Positions 43,895-55,253 of a stretch of 64,000 nt of DNA are shown piece after piece (position 1 is the first letter of the stretch; the number at the start of each line of letters is the position of its first letter). The DNA comes from Gautieria morchelliformis (taxonomy: Eukaryota > Basidiomycota > Agaricomycetes > Gomphales > Gomphaceae), in the NCBI GenBank assembly GCA_015179125.1, contig WHVA01000229.1:105771-169770 (forward strand), read 5' to 3'. The notes beneath the pieces were generated by a model. That model saw only the letters and a list, made by a program, of their open reading frames with translations, did not search any database and was not told where the DNA came from. Made by a program: the position numbers and the translations under genes.

Positions 43895-44930
43895 GCCCCT
43901 CCAGTGTCAGAAACTGGGTCACACACAGCAAGCGATAAAGACACATCAACCGCCGACATTCCGAAAAGTCCTTCACCACGATTGAAACGTAGGGAGCGAG
44001 CCCTTCCCAAGCACTTCGTGGTTGCATCCGTCCTCTCTCCAAATTCACTGAACCTCAAGGTAGAGATCCAGACAACAGACACTGCTGAAGTCAAAGGGGT
44101 GACTGCACTCCTTGACAGTGGTGTGACTGGGTTGTTCATCGACAGCGAATTTGTCGCCGCTGAGAAGTTAACCATGCGATCACTCACACGCCCTGCCCCT
44201 GTGTACAATGTTGATGGCACTCCCAACGAGGGTGGAGCTATTCGCAACGTTGTTGATGTCATCCTGCGATTCCATGACCACTCTGAACGTGCTGTCTTTG
44301 CTGTTACAAACCTTGGGAAGCACAAGAGGATCCTTGGCTACCCATGGCTCCGGGAGCACAATCCGGAGGTTAACTGGCAAACGCAGGAGGTGACACTGAA
44401 TAGATGTCCTGCGCAGTGCCACACCTGCAGAGCAACATTGCGGGAAGAGCGGAGAGAGGAGGCAAGGATACGTGCGTGCCACATGGGCCCCCTGCCTCAG
44501 ATGGTGGAAGAGGAAGAGGGCGACACAGAAGGAGATGAGCCAGGTGATGTTGAGCCCCTTCTGGAGCCAGGCGACCGCCTGTTTGCGACTGTGTCCACGC
44601 CCAATGTACCTGTACCCATTATCGCAGCCACCACAACCACTTCACAGCAGCTAGCTGAGAAGGCCCTTCGCAGTGTACCCCCAGCGGAAAAGGAACTCAT
44701 CCCTCCTTACCTCCATGACTTCGAGGATGTCTTTGCTAAAGAGTCCTTTGATTCACTTCCTGAACGCAGGACATGGGACCATGCAATTGAGCTCGAGCCA
44801 GGAGCCAAGCCATCTGCATGCAAGGTTTACCCACTTGCCCCCAGTGAACAGTCGCAGCTGGATGAATTCCTGCAGGAGAACCTGCGCACTGGCCGCATTC
44901 GCCCCTCGAAATCACCTATGGCCAGCCCAG
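43895..44930 (+). pseudogene. pol: Family D Ty3/gypsy fragment: protease and start of RT
   Basis: A frame from 43904 encodes a basic linker (RLKRRERALPKHFVVASVLS), an aspartic protease (LLDSGVTGLFIDSEFV, with DSG intact) with ILGYPWLREHNPEVNWQ, a CxxC segment, an acidic linker, and the start of RT (FEDVFAKESFDSLPERRTWD, LRTGRIRPSKSPMAS). It is homologous in order to family A (PR and the RPSKSPMAS block) but clearly a different family. It ends at 44930, where a 575-bp repeat begins. No stop is seen within the fragment. Confidence 0.85.
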
Positions 44931-45505
44931 TGTCGCACTCTTCCCTCACCCTATTGAACATTTATTTCATCTATTTTGTATCACGACTGCGCACCCCTAT
45001 CCTACCCTGACTCACGACGGCCTCTTTCCTATTCGCTGATACCTTACAAGCATTCAATATAAGTAGTTTACATTCACATGTATATTCCTCAGTTCAATTA
45101 TCATACGTCTATCTTGTGCAAACTTGACCTCGCTGTGATCATCGTCTTGAGCCTCCTCCTGTAGATTCCTATCTTCGATCAGAAGAGGACTTAGGCATCA
45201 CTGGTGAGTTCTCATACTTCACCTTCGTTACCTTAGCCTTCGAACTGTCTTCTATGCTGTCGGCAAAGGGATTGTCGCCACTTAGACAACCATTTTGTGA
45301 CACCTTGCATGTTACATCGTCCAGTGCCACGGGCTATTTCACTATGACTGTAGATAGGGCGAGCGCTGTTTGGGCAGCCCTCATACTTTGTGAACATTCA
45401 TTGGTTCACCTATTTGCCAAACGGCATACTTATTCACACAAGTTATTTGGGCATTCGCTGTGTTCACTAATACACGATATTAATGCCTAACAACCAATCC
45501 TGACA
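44931..45505. mobile_element. 575-bp LTR-like repeat, copy 1
   Basis: TGTCGCAC...CCTGACA. Same length and about 90% or more identity to 47015-47589, same orientation. Flanks (CCCAG left, GCATC right) show no target duplication. It joins family D on the left and an E/F ORF fragment on the right. Confidence 0.75.
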
Positions 45506-45993
45506 GCATCGTCCATTGGGACGTCCTTGTATGTAGCCGGCAGGGGCCGGGGATCCTCATGCATCACATCCGCGTGAGCAGATGTGGATGGGCTGGGTCC
45601 GACTCGGGACTGATACAGACCCATGTCAAGACATGCATTGATTCCCATCTCTTGGATGAAGGCAGCCTCCACAGCTGGATCAGGCTGCGGACCCGGGGGG
45701 CAGGCCGGGAGCAGCTCCTTGCCGAGCTGTTCCGAAGTGCTCGTGGCCGCTTTCTCACGGGCGTGCTGGGACAACTTCAGTCCCTGCTTATGCCGCCACT
45801 GCCCCGTGTGTGCAGCGGTGTTCGTGACTTCCTTGTCTCGAAGTCGCTGGAAGTATCCCTCGATCCAAGGGATATGTTCATGGTTGACGCCGGCATGAAG
45901 GGCTAGCCATGACACAAGCTCCTTCAGCGAGATCTCATGCGTGAGTCTGTTGTTCCCAAGCGCACCCAAGAATAATGACCTTGATGACGACAT
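45506..45993 (-). pseudogene. Family E/F extra ORF, copy 3, fragment
   Basis: Minus strand: SLKELVSWLALHAGVNHEHI then WIEGYFQRLRDKEV, aligning with WLARYAGV...IEHYVQR of the other copies, then a Lys/Pro-rich tail that is cut by the LTR repeat at 45505. It is more diverged than the other copies. The neighbouring polypurine tract and LTR (46015-46260) point the opposite way, so the locus is rearranged. Confidence 0.55.
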
Positions 45994-46028
45994 CTATGGA
46001 GACTAGAGGTCTCTATAGTGGGGGAGGG

Positions 46029-46260
46029 TGTAACTATAGATATTTACCTGTGTTGCTGCAAGGCAACACATAATAGCTGGTAGCTTACATAGCGCCAGTG
46101 GGTCCTCGCAGACCCACTGTACAGTTCTTGCACGGGAATCCCCTGGGATTCCCCAGCTTAACTTTATCTGTAACCATCACTACATCATATTAGAATCACC
46201 ACAGATTGGTCGAGTTCTACTGCCTTGTGATAACACAAGTAATAAGCCACCCACTTTACA
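46029..46260 (+). mobile_element. LTR of family E/F, copy 2, with polypurine tract
   Basis: Preceded at 46012-46028 by tatagtgggggaggg, the same tract as at 38008-38023. Starts TGTAACTATAG, contains the CAGTGGGTCC...GACCCACTG stem-loop, and ends near ACTTTACA. Confidence 0.65.
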
Positions 46261-47014
46261 AGGGCGATGCTGTATCTGGGGGAGAGGGTTTGAGAATGGA
46301 TGGGTGATGATTGAACACTGAGCACTGCACAAGGATTGGCGCCACAATGGTGACATTGACTTGGGGTGTTTGTGGCTAGGAAGTGTTTATTTCTGCTCCT
46401 CCCTCCAGCCAAGGGTGCTCCACATAGCTATAGCTCAGCAACCAGGAATAGAACGAGAGTGTGCACGTACAGGGTAGAAAGGAGGGATATCGAGATAAGA
46501 CGACCCTGTCATTACGCATTTATTTCCCATACTCAGATGCTCTGTTCTCCCATTCCCCACTCCACCTCCCTGTTCGTTCTGATGATTGGATTGTCATGAC
46601 TTGTGTATTTCCTGCACCTTGTTATCCCCATTTTCCCTTTCGCCACTCCTCCCCCGTGTTCGCTTGGCTTCGCCCCCCACCTTGACCACTCCTCCCCTAT
46701 GTCGTCTCCGTTCACCCTTCCTGGCGTTTCGCCAAATGACTATTCGCTGCTCGCATCATTCGCCAACAGGCACGCCGTCAAAACACGATCGACGCCCCCT
46801 CCCCGGTATGATGGTTAGTCACTACTCCCATCAGCTTCTTGACCCAACCCCTTTGGGTGTTCATGGCTAGGATGTGTTCGTGGGATGTCCCTTCCATAGG
46901 TCATGTGGGATCAACCCAGTAGACGAAGAGTCCATGCAGGGTAGCATGTATGCGAGTCCCAAGACATGGTTTCATACATAAGTGCCTTCGCCATCTTTAC
47001 TCTCTGTCATTTCA
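46261..47014. other. Unassigned DNA with one exon-like ORF start
   Basis: At 46699-46813 an ATG opens MSSPFTLPGVSPNDYSLLAS followed by a Pro-rich end just before a GTTAGT donor. It looks like a first exon, with pyrimidine-rich DNA upstream. No further exon is found before the LTR repeat at 47015. Confidence 0.3.
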
Positions 47015-47589
47015 TGTTCGCACCCCTCCTTCACTCTATTGTATGTTTATTCCATCTATTTCATATCATGACTGCGCACCCCTATCCAACCCTAACTCAC
47101 GACGGCCTCTTTCCTATTCGCTGATACCGTACAAGCATTCGATATAAGTAGTTTACATTCGCATGTATATTCCTCAGTTCAATTATCATACGTCCATCTT
47201 GTGCAAGCTTGACCTCGCTGTGATCATCGTCTTGAGCCTTCTCCTGTAGATTCCTATCTTCGACCAGAAGAGGACTTAGGCATCACTGGTGAGTTCTCAT
47301 ACTTCTCTTCGTTACCTTAGCCTTCGAACTATTTGCTGTGCTGTCGGCAAAGGGATTGTCGCTACTGAGACAACCCTTCCGTGACACCTTGCACGTTATA
47401 TCGTCAAGTGGCACGGGCTATTTCACTATGACTGTAGATGGGGCGAGCTCCGTTCAGGCAACCCTCTTATCTTGTGAACAATTATTGGTTCACCTATTCA
47501 CCGAACGGCATACTTATTCGCACAAGTCATTGGGGCATTCGCTGTGTTCACAAATACATGATATTAATGCCTAAAAACCAATCTTGACA
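47015..47589. mobile_element. 575-bp LTR-like repeat, copy 2
   Basis: TGTTCGCACC...CTTGACA; see copy 1 at 44931. The two copies flank 1.5 kb of unrelated E/F and other sequence, so they are not a normal LTR pair. Confidence 0.75.
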
Positions 47590-47692
47590 GACCCACCCAC
47601 TGCCATCAAGTTCAGTGTTGGACCACACGAGTGCACCGCACCACATGAGACATGCCTCACACATGATGCGCAGGCACATACGGACATTGTTG

Positions 47693-48363
47693 TTACTGGG
47701 TCATGATATGGTAAGTGATATATGGCAGGACAGACTGAGATGGACAATAGAACACGAAAGCCAAGCAGCACTGACGGTCCTCAGTGTTTTTCGCTAGTAG
47801 CTTGAGGGCCCGCGTAGGGCAGCGAGCGGCTGCGGCCTCTTTATGCTGCCAGTGCGTGACTTTGAGCTCTAGGCTCTCGGTTGTCGTTTCAGAGTCAGGC
47901 TCTGAGGTGACCTGTTCCCGGACGATCTGTTGGATCATCTTATGGCTGTCCATTGGGGCAGCCAGTCGCTCCTGAGGTTCATTTCTGAACCTCACGTCCT
48001 GTTCGACTGGGACAGCTGGCGGCGGCATTCTCTGCTTGTCCCGCTCCTTTCGTCGCGGGTTGTCCACGTCATGACCGCGTTCATTAGCTGCAGACTGTCG
48101 CGAGCTCGGACGCGTTGTGTTGCGTTCCCTGTGTGGGCGGAGGGCCACCTGGACATTCTCCAGCGTGGCTGCATCCTGCAGCCTGATCTCCTCCACCTGG
48201 TGGAGTTCCTTGCCGATTGCCATTATGGTGGAGGCAACGTTATCAAGCTGCGATGCTAGCTGATTGTGCTTGTGGCGCATGAGCGCACTCCGGTGCAGCG
48301 CATCCTGCACCTGCTTGTTCAGTGCCTCGGCCGTCTCGTGGTCGATGGCGTGAGCTCTCGAGC
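47693..48363 (-). CDS. Coiled-coil ORF, possibly a Gag-like protein
   Basis: Minus strand: HKHNQLASQLDNVASTIMAI, then EELHQVEE-like heptads, a basic region (RRKERDKQRMPPPAVPVEQD) and an acidic/Ser segment (REQVTSEPDSETTTESLEL). It probably begins after an acceptor (TTGCAAG) at 48364. A Lys/Arg-rich upstream frame at 48417-48610 may be its first exon, but the phase does not fit in the obvious frame. I see no zinc knuckle. It lies among retroelement pieces, so an element ORF is likelier than a host gene. Confidence 0.35.
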
Positions 48364-48619
48364 TCTTGCAACTAGAGCTCGAGTACTCCGAGCCCTGACC
48401 ATCGTCTGTGGCTCACCTTTTTTGTCGTCGTCCCCCTTTGGGAACGATTGTCGTCGCTCTACTTCGTGAGCGGCGGTTCAAGTCGTGGCTCTGTGCCCAT
48501 CTCAACATGGATGCTCCACCATCTGACGACGGCGAGATTTCTCTGCCCTCTCCTTTGTCTCTGGGCAGAGGGGATTGGGGGGGCAGCGCTGGCTTGCTGC
48601 CCAGCGTCATCTCCTCCTA

Positions 48620-49330
48620 GACCACACTCAACAAGACATGGTCGAGGTTTTCCTCGTTCTCCATTGGGGGAACAAGAGAGGATGTTCACATTGACAACAA
48701 TGTACATTCTTCTGGGATATATTAGATATCTTTTAAAATATCAACCCTAACCAAATTCATAATCCATCATTTTGAGCAACTTGTATATTGTGGACATCCT
48801 AAATTTTTTTGAATGTTCTGGTATTTAAAAAATATGGTTGTATGTGCTAAGGCATGGTGTGTATTGAGATAACAGAGCAATTTCAGAGAAGATGTGGATG
48901 ACTATATATTAAAAGTATATATGAAGGTTGTTACATGTATGATGATAGAATGTAGAGGCAAGTATGGACCATATGAGTACATGTTAAGTACATGTTAGAA
49001 GTAGATATGAAACATGTTAGATGTACAATCACAGAATATAGAAGCAAGTATGGACAATACCTGTACTATATTATTATATATGGTTGAGAGATCTGATTAG
49101 AAGGTATGTTTAAAATAATATGCATGTATGGTACAAAGATATGTAACTATTAATGTTTAGATAATGGGGTATACACCCTTTCCTGGGGGAGCAGCAGACT
49201 GTGAGAAAGAACTTTGGGGCTAGGATTAAGCATGCCTTAAAGGTGCTGGCAACTGCCTCAATTGTGATATATTTTATGAAATATAGATGAGCTAAGTTAT
49301 ATATACATATATATGACATTTATAAACATC
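48620..49330. other. AT-rich DNA with a duplicated 55-bp word
   Basis: The segments at about 48918-48972 and 49001-49055 are imperfect direct repeats (both end gcaagtatgga). No gene. The composition resembles a solo LTR or a decayed DNA element. Confidence 0.4.
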
Positions 49331-49622
49331 CCCCAAGGGCGGTGAGATCTACGATCTCTCCGTCTTCTGGCATCCTGGACTCTTGGTCCAGGGTAGCTTC
49401 AGCCGTCGTGTCGCTGGGCTGCACCAGTGGTGTGGACCGTGAGCTCATCGCTCGTGTCCGTCTTCGACTGTGTGGAATAATCACGCTCGCAGCTGACAGT
49501 AGAAGGTCTACTGGAGGGTCTCAATGATGTCTAGTCGTCGACGTAGCGATCTTTTTCAAGATCGCTTCGAATCCACAATCGGTTGGTCACGTGGCGATCA
49601 ACTGCAGGATAGTTCAAAAAGG
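49331..49622. other. Short GC-richer stretch, unassigned
   Basis: An open frame of about 60 codons on the plus strand without known motifs. It borders the E/F LTR. Confidence 0.3.
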
Positions 49623-49835
49623 TGTAAAGATGATGATCTTACTCCTTGAGTCACAAGGGCACACAGAACTTGACCAATGTGTGGTATTCTGATGCTACGT
49701 AGTGACAGTATAAAGGTAAGATGGGATGGGAACTGCTGACCGGTTCCTACGCATAAACTATACAGTGGGTCCTTAAGGGGCCCACTGGGATTATGTAATA
49801 ACTAGAATACATGTATGGTATCTAGGTTATTTACA
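49623..49835 (-). mobile_element. LTR of family E/F, copy 3
   Basis: TGTAAAGATGATG...GGTTATTTACA, closely similar to 37804-38007, including CAACTTGACCAATGTGTGG-type blocks and the CAGTGGGTCC stem-loop. It lies downstream (minus sense) of the family F pol and extra ORF. The adjoining internal DNA lacks the usual polypurine tract. Confidence 0.75.
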
Positions 49836-50089
49836 AGAACACTGGGGAGGAGATGGAAGGAAATTATAAATCGACAGCGTACCTTTGGAATGCATTCTGG
49901 TGCTTCACACTTCTGATTTGTAGTAAGTAGCTTGGCATGGTGTGACAATTGCCGCATATCAATTGCCTCCTTGACGAGCTGAGCATGAGCATGCAACACT
50001 CGGATGTCTTGGATGGGGGGTGAGTCTGACCAAGGGCATAATTTAAACACCGAGTATAATGGTGCGCTGTCATCTGGGCTGATGCATTG

Positions 50090-50665
50090 TCAGACAAGAC
50101 TTACAATCATATGGTTTAAGAATGAATATACCTGGGCGTGTAAGAATGGTGAAATCATTTGGGGCTGGTGTGCTGTCCTCTGTCTGAGTTGTTGTTTCAA
50201 CTCGTGGATTTTGTCGTCCCGGCGTGAGATTTGCTCATGCTTGGAGATGAGGTCCCCTTTGAGGTGGTCAATCTCTGCCTGAGCGTCCTTGACTGCCATC
50301 CACCTGGCCCCTTTGGTGATCCAGGGCCAGGTGTCCTCAGCGGCATAGGCAATGTCATTGTCTAGCATCCTTATCTTACCGGAGTTGGATGACTCCGCTA
50401 GGTGAGTTGCATATGACTCACAACATTCACATTTATCCGAGTGGATAATGGCGAGGCCGTCGTTCCATGATGCTATCTCCCAGTTTTCGGGAGCTAGTTT
50501 TTTCAAAAAGATCACGGTGGCCCCCTTCCTTGGGGCCACTGGTCGTGGCATGGACGTTGATGGCTCAACATTCATGGCTTCTTTGATGCCATCCATCTTC
50601 ATTAGAAGATGGTGGTGGTCACTTCTTAAGAAGTGAAGCGCCCTCGGAGAGATCCGAGGTGACAA
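50090..50665 (-). pseudogene. Family E/F extra ORF, copy 4, N-terminal part
   Basis: Starts 43 bp after the pol stop on the same strand. It encodes ENWEIASWNDGLAIIHSDKC, then C-x2-C/YATHL, and a helix with DDKIHELKQQL. It shares H-x3-C-x2-C-x5-H and the coiled coil with the copy at 22603. The conserved C-terminal core is absent; the frame ends at 50090. Its position shows that the ORF follows pol, where env sits in some Ty3 elements, but no signal peptide or membrane segment is seen here. Confidence 0.7.
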
Positions 50666-50707
50666 TTTATAGTGCCGTGGCTTGGTGCCTCATGTGACCA
50701 ACGCGTC

Positions 50708-53700
50708 CTAATGACATTTGGGGAGGTCGCACAGCTTGGCCACACCTCGAACCTCTACATAGGTATCTAGGGCCTCAAGGTCCTTACACAATGACATGGG
50801 CTCCCATGTCACGTCTCCTAGAGTCCATCTGACATGAAACTCTAGGTCCTTCAAGTTTATCCATCGATGGGATAAGATCTCATCGATGAGCCACTCTTCC
50901 TCATCGTTCACCCCAAATTCATAAAATGACTTTGCTTCTCGATGAGGGAATAGGTCATCATTGTTCACTTCATACCTTCATATGAGGCTGGTATGAAACG
51001 TCGGCGTGATGTGCCGGTTAGTCAATTCCTCCGGTAACTCGAGGGTTACCATCGAGGTGTCATTCTGGGCCCCCTTCATGCGATATGGTCCTATATATTG
51101 CGGTATTAGCTTCCTGGCCCTCCCTTTCAGCAGGGTCAGGTTTTGGGTTGACAAGTATATGCGGTCTCCCACTGCATACATATCCCCTTCCCGACGTTTC
51201 TTATTAGTGTGAAACATCTGCATCACGTGATGCTCTATGATGGCATCGTGCGCTGCCATCAGGCTCCATTGAGCCTGATGTGCGAATTTCGTTACTCCCT
51301 TTAAGGGAGGGTCTGTGGCCATCGGAAGGTCGATCCGTGGCATATATCCATGGTTCAGCTCGAAGGGCCCAAACCCTGTCGTTGAGCTGACATTGCTGTT
51401 TAAAGCAACCTCGAGCATTGGGCACTTGGTGGCCCAGTCCTTTTGGTCATCCTTGACAACTGATTGAAGGACCTGGCCTATCAAACGCTTTGCCTGTTCG
51501 GTCGCACCATCCGTTTGAGGATGGAACACGGTGGACATGAGGAGTTTCGTCCCCATGAGTTGCTGGAGCTCATGCCAGAATATGGATGTGAACTTCGAGT
51601 CTCGATCCGAGACTATGGAGTCCAGTACTCCATGAAGTCTTATGACCTCCTTCAGGAATAGCCAGGCTATTCCTTTAGCTGTCACCCTCGTCGTTGTTGT
51701 GACCTGGTATATACTACCTTCATTTCTTTACAATGTCAGCGCTGCCTGTGCTGCGAACCAGCATGTTCCCAGGCCTACCTGCATTAGGATACATCTATCT
51801 AGTTCCCACTCCACAGTCCCCTGACCGAGCACTCGCATATGCATCCATATGTATAAGTAGCTAGCTCAGTAGTTACAACAAATCCATTGGTTTCAGCCCT
51901 TTCAGCTGCACTGCAGCTCCGTTTAGTGTTACAGCTAGAGTTAGCTAACACTCGAGTTCCATCTGTTTCTGCTCAGCACACCGAGTTCTGTTCCACCCTT
52001 CATCTCTCTCCATCCCCCTCCTTGCATTATACCAACAGTCGTTGTTGGGACGAGGTGTACGTGAGACGTGAGTCTATCTATGATTACCATGAGGTAATGA
52101 CAGTTGTTCGACTTGGGAAATGGGCCCATGAAGTTGATCTCAATAGACTCCCATGGTCTATCGGGTATGGGAAGACTATGTAGTAGCTCTGCAGGCCGTT
52201 GTGTGCCTGTCTTGGCAGTCTGGCACTTCGTGCATGAAGTGCAGAATGCTTCGATGTCCGAGGCCATACTGGGCCACCAGTATGTTCTTCGAATGTAATT
52301 TGAAGTCTTCAGTTGACCGTAATGGCCAATTGTCTGGTGGGCATTATCGATTATGATTTCGATCAGCCTCCTTCCCCCTTGAAATATGTTCTGAGGGATG
52401 GCTATGACATCCCTCTTGAGCTGATTCTTCGCCCAAATCAGCGTGTCGTGGTGAGGTTCCTTGATGGAGCCCTCGTTCATAGCCACTGCTTCTAAGGTTC
52501 GCGGCTCTGTTTTCTCTGCGAGGCGAGTTGATCGCCTTGTAGCTGCTGTAGGCAGCTCCATGTATCGGTCGGTGGGCATTAGTTCACCGTCCAGGTCTAG
52601 TTGTGCATCTGCGTTGACGAAGACGTGATATGGGTGCTTCTGGTCACCTGTATCACTCTCATAGTAGTGGGATAGGCAGTCTGCTTTGTTCTCAACACCA
52701 TCAACGTGGACGGTGTTGTAATTGAAGTGAGATAGGAACTCCCACCACCGGACCTGTATATCAGACAGGTTCTTTTGGGTCTTGAAGTACTTGAGACCCT
52801 TGTGGTCCATGAATAGGGTGAACCTTTGCCCTAGGAGTTTGTCCTCCCACTTCATGAGGGCTTTGAGCACGGCGATAGTTTCGTGCTCGTGTGTTCTGTA
52901 GTGTTGCTGCGCAACACTGAAGTTCTTTGACAAGAAGCCAGCTGGCCAACAGGTTCTCCACTCTGGTCCCTGGCCGTAGATGGCAGCGACACCAAACTTT
53001 GAACTGTTGGTGATGACCCATATCGGGTCCGCGTTCTGTGCGTCGATGGCACGCAGGATCGGGGCCTTGCAGGCCAGCACCCTTATGCTGTGCAAGCATT
53101 TGTCCAGCAACAGTGTCCATTCAAATGGATGGCATCCCGATAAGGGAGTGGTATATGCGCTGACGTCTGGCATGTAGTGTGCCAGGTATTGGACAAGGCC
53201 AAGGAATCTCTGCACGTCGTTAAACGTGTGAGGCCTCCTCCACTCGCGGATGTGTTGCATTTTGTCTCCATCTATGATGTGGCCAAAGCACTCCATTCTT
53301 TCCGAATAGAGATCAACCTTCTTTTTACTTAAGAAGAGATGACTGCTCCATAGTCTGTCAATGACTATTCAGAGATGTTCCTCGTGCTCTTGTATTGAGT
53401 GTGAGAAGATGAAAATGTCATCCATGTAGACATGGACGAAGCGGCCTATGCAGTCGCAGAATATTGACGTCATGAGACGTTGAAACGTCGATGGGGCATT
53501 GCAGTCCCCCATCTGTATCACTTGGCTCCTAAACATGCCAAGGATTGTCGCAAAGGCTGTCTTTGGGACGTCTTCAGGACGAATACGGATTTGCTTGTAT
53601 GCCTCTGATATATCGAGTTTCGTCCTGTATTTACAGCAAGCGACATCGCTCCTGATAACATCCTGATCCAAGAAGGTCGTCATGTCCTTCACCATGTTCT

Positions 53701-53950
53701 CATTCTGCTGTCTCAGGTAAGACGGTACGTAACGTACCGTTTTTCTTCGGTACACACAGCATTGGCACTGCTTGATGGGCCACTGCTGGTATCCACCACT
53801 TCACGGTGGTGTATCGTTCTAGCTTTACGGACAATTCCTCACGGAAGTGTTCAGGACATTTGGGTAGTCTATACCGCATGCATTTGTCAGGATCAATCAG
53901 ATTGATCTTGTGATTCACCTCCCATAAGGGAGGGAGTTCCAACGGAATGA
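50708..53950 (-). pseudogene. pol: Family F Ty3/gypsy pol: RT, RNase H, integrase; 5'-truncated
   Basis: Reading leftward from a cut at 53950: RT (KWWIPAVAHQAVPMLCVPKK, YRTKLDISEAYKQIRIRPED, VHVYMDDIFIFS), RNase H (THEHETIAVLKALMKWEDKL, TLFMDHKGLKYF), H2C2 finger (HYGQLKTSNYIRRTYWWPSM, CTSCTKCQTAK), integrase core (SIEINFMGPFPKS, VSDRDSKFTS, HPQTDGATEQAKRLIGQ) and a C-terminal domain. The first catalytic Asp of integrase is Asn (IEIN for VEVD). Damage: frameshift near 53725, TGA at 53369 and TGA near 50975 (both fit CGA), and a 338-bp insertion at 51700-52037. Gag and protease are missing; a family B LTR piece abuts the 5' end. Confidence 0.9.
51700..52037 (-). mobile_element. 338-bp solo-LTR-like insertion in family F integrase
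   Basis: Minus orientation TGTTGGTATAATGC...TATACCAGGTCA with short inverted ends. The flanking 10 bp GTCGTTGTTG is present on both sides. Removing the unit with one copy restores the integrase frame VPTTTRVTAKG. Confidence 0.75.
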
Positions 53951-53951
53951 A

Positions 53952-54384
53952 AGACGGAGGTCTTGCTAGACTTGCTGTGCTAAGAACAGGAGATGGAGCG
54001 AAGGAAATCAAGTATCAAAGGCAATTATCTTATTGCAGAATAACAGACATACATGGGAGGCTTTTATACAAAGAGCTGAGACAACATGTAATGAGGTAGT
54101 ACTAAGCAAATTCCGGGGGAGCGGAAGTCAGGTAACTACAAGGGGGGTTCAGGGTAAGGTAAAACAATGGCAAAAGAACAAGGGGTCGGAAAATATATCT
54201 GACAACGAACTACAAGGTGGACCGGATATATGATCTTGATGAATGATGAAGCAGGTCCAGTGTGTCTGAGTAATACAGTCGAAAGAACAAGGGAGTAGAA
54301 CAAGGGGCGGAATGTTGGAACTATCAGAGGGGTGGAATGTGTGTGGAACTGAAGATCGGAAATCGGAAATGCACGGTCGTAACA
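53952..54384 (-). mobile_element. Family B LTR fragment (B3)
   Basis: Minus orientation from TGTTACGACCGTGCATTTCC to the CTAGCAAGACCTC block. About the last 190 bp of the LTR are missing at the junction with family F pol. No B internal sequence is attached. Confidence 0.85.
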
Positions 54385-54385
54385 G

Positions 54386-55253
54386 GAGGCTTCTGCAAGG
54401 CATTGGGACATGTTTCTGGTGGCATGGATGCGTTCTGCTTCCAGTGGAAGGTTTACATACAGCAAGTGCTTTCCTTCCACTAAAGTGTCTTCCAGGCTGA
54501 GTCGGACGATGTTGGAGTCGGAGTTGGAATAGGGTGTGGGTGCCAGTTCATATTCCGCTTCCGAATCCTCTTCCGCAAACAATGGATGAGGGCCAGAATG
54601 ACATCTCTGTATGAGCTGTTTGGTCTTCCACTGCTCCTGATGCTCCTTCTACACTTCCGATCTACACATGTGACACTTGGTCAGGCATCGACTTATCAGC
54701 ACCTTCTGAGTCTGTCAGTTGATATCCAGGTTGTGCTCCTGCAGCCAGGTAAACCAGAGGATTATGTCTTGCTCCCCCAGGCTGGTGACTGCAAAGGAAG
54801 TGTTTTCCGTGTGTCCATTATAGCGGAGAATCTATCTACTATTTCCATGATGGATCCCACCTCATTAGGGCTTCCATCCACATTGAACACCGGGATTGCA
54901 TGTTGCAACTTGTGTGTGGTCAGTCGGTTCTGTTCCACATAGTCCTGGTCCATAAACTGACCAGTGGCCCTGCAGTTGACAAGTGTGGGTCCAGATTTGA
55001 CTTCCGCTGTGTCCATCATCTGGATCTCAACCTTAATGACCAGTGACTTGGGGCCAGGGGTGGCAGCAACAACATAGTGCTTCAGCAGGTGTCTCTCCCA
55101 AGGGCAGCTGCAGAGTGGGTGGGATGTCAGACTTGGCTTTTGTGTGACTTTATCCGGTGGGTCTGCACAAAGTGAGGGGAGTGGGGGTTTCTCATTCTCT
55201 ACTTCAAGACAGGCAAACTGGTTATGTACAGGCAGCAGGGGCACACATCTCAC
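54386..55253 (-). pseudogene. pol: Element C pol fragment: protease and linker
   Basis: Close relative of family A in minus orientation. Protease reads LVNCRATGQFMDQDYVEQ: the catalytic Asp is Asn and the Gly is Arg, both G-to-A changes, so it is inactive. Many Arg codons of A are Gln or His here (ERRLPKRY/ERHLLKHY, RKLQRAIP/HKLQHAIP). A frameshift lies near 54850. The sequence is cut by the B3 LTR at 54385, so RT and the rest are missing. Confidence 0.85.

Noticed and set aside
50090..50665. Calling the E/F extra ORF an envelope gene
   Set aside because: The position after pol fits, but no signal peptide, membrane helix or furin-like site is seen; the protein has a coiled coil and an H/C cluster instead.
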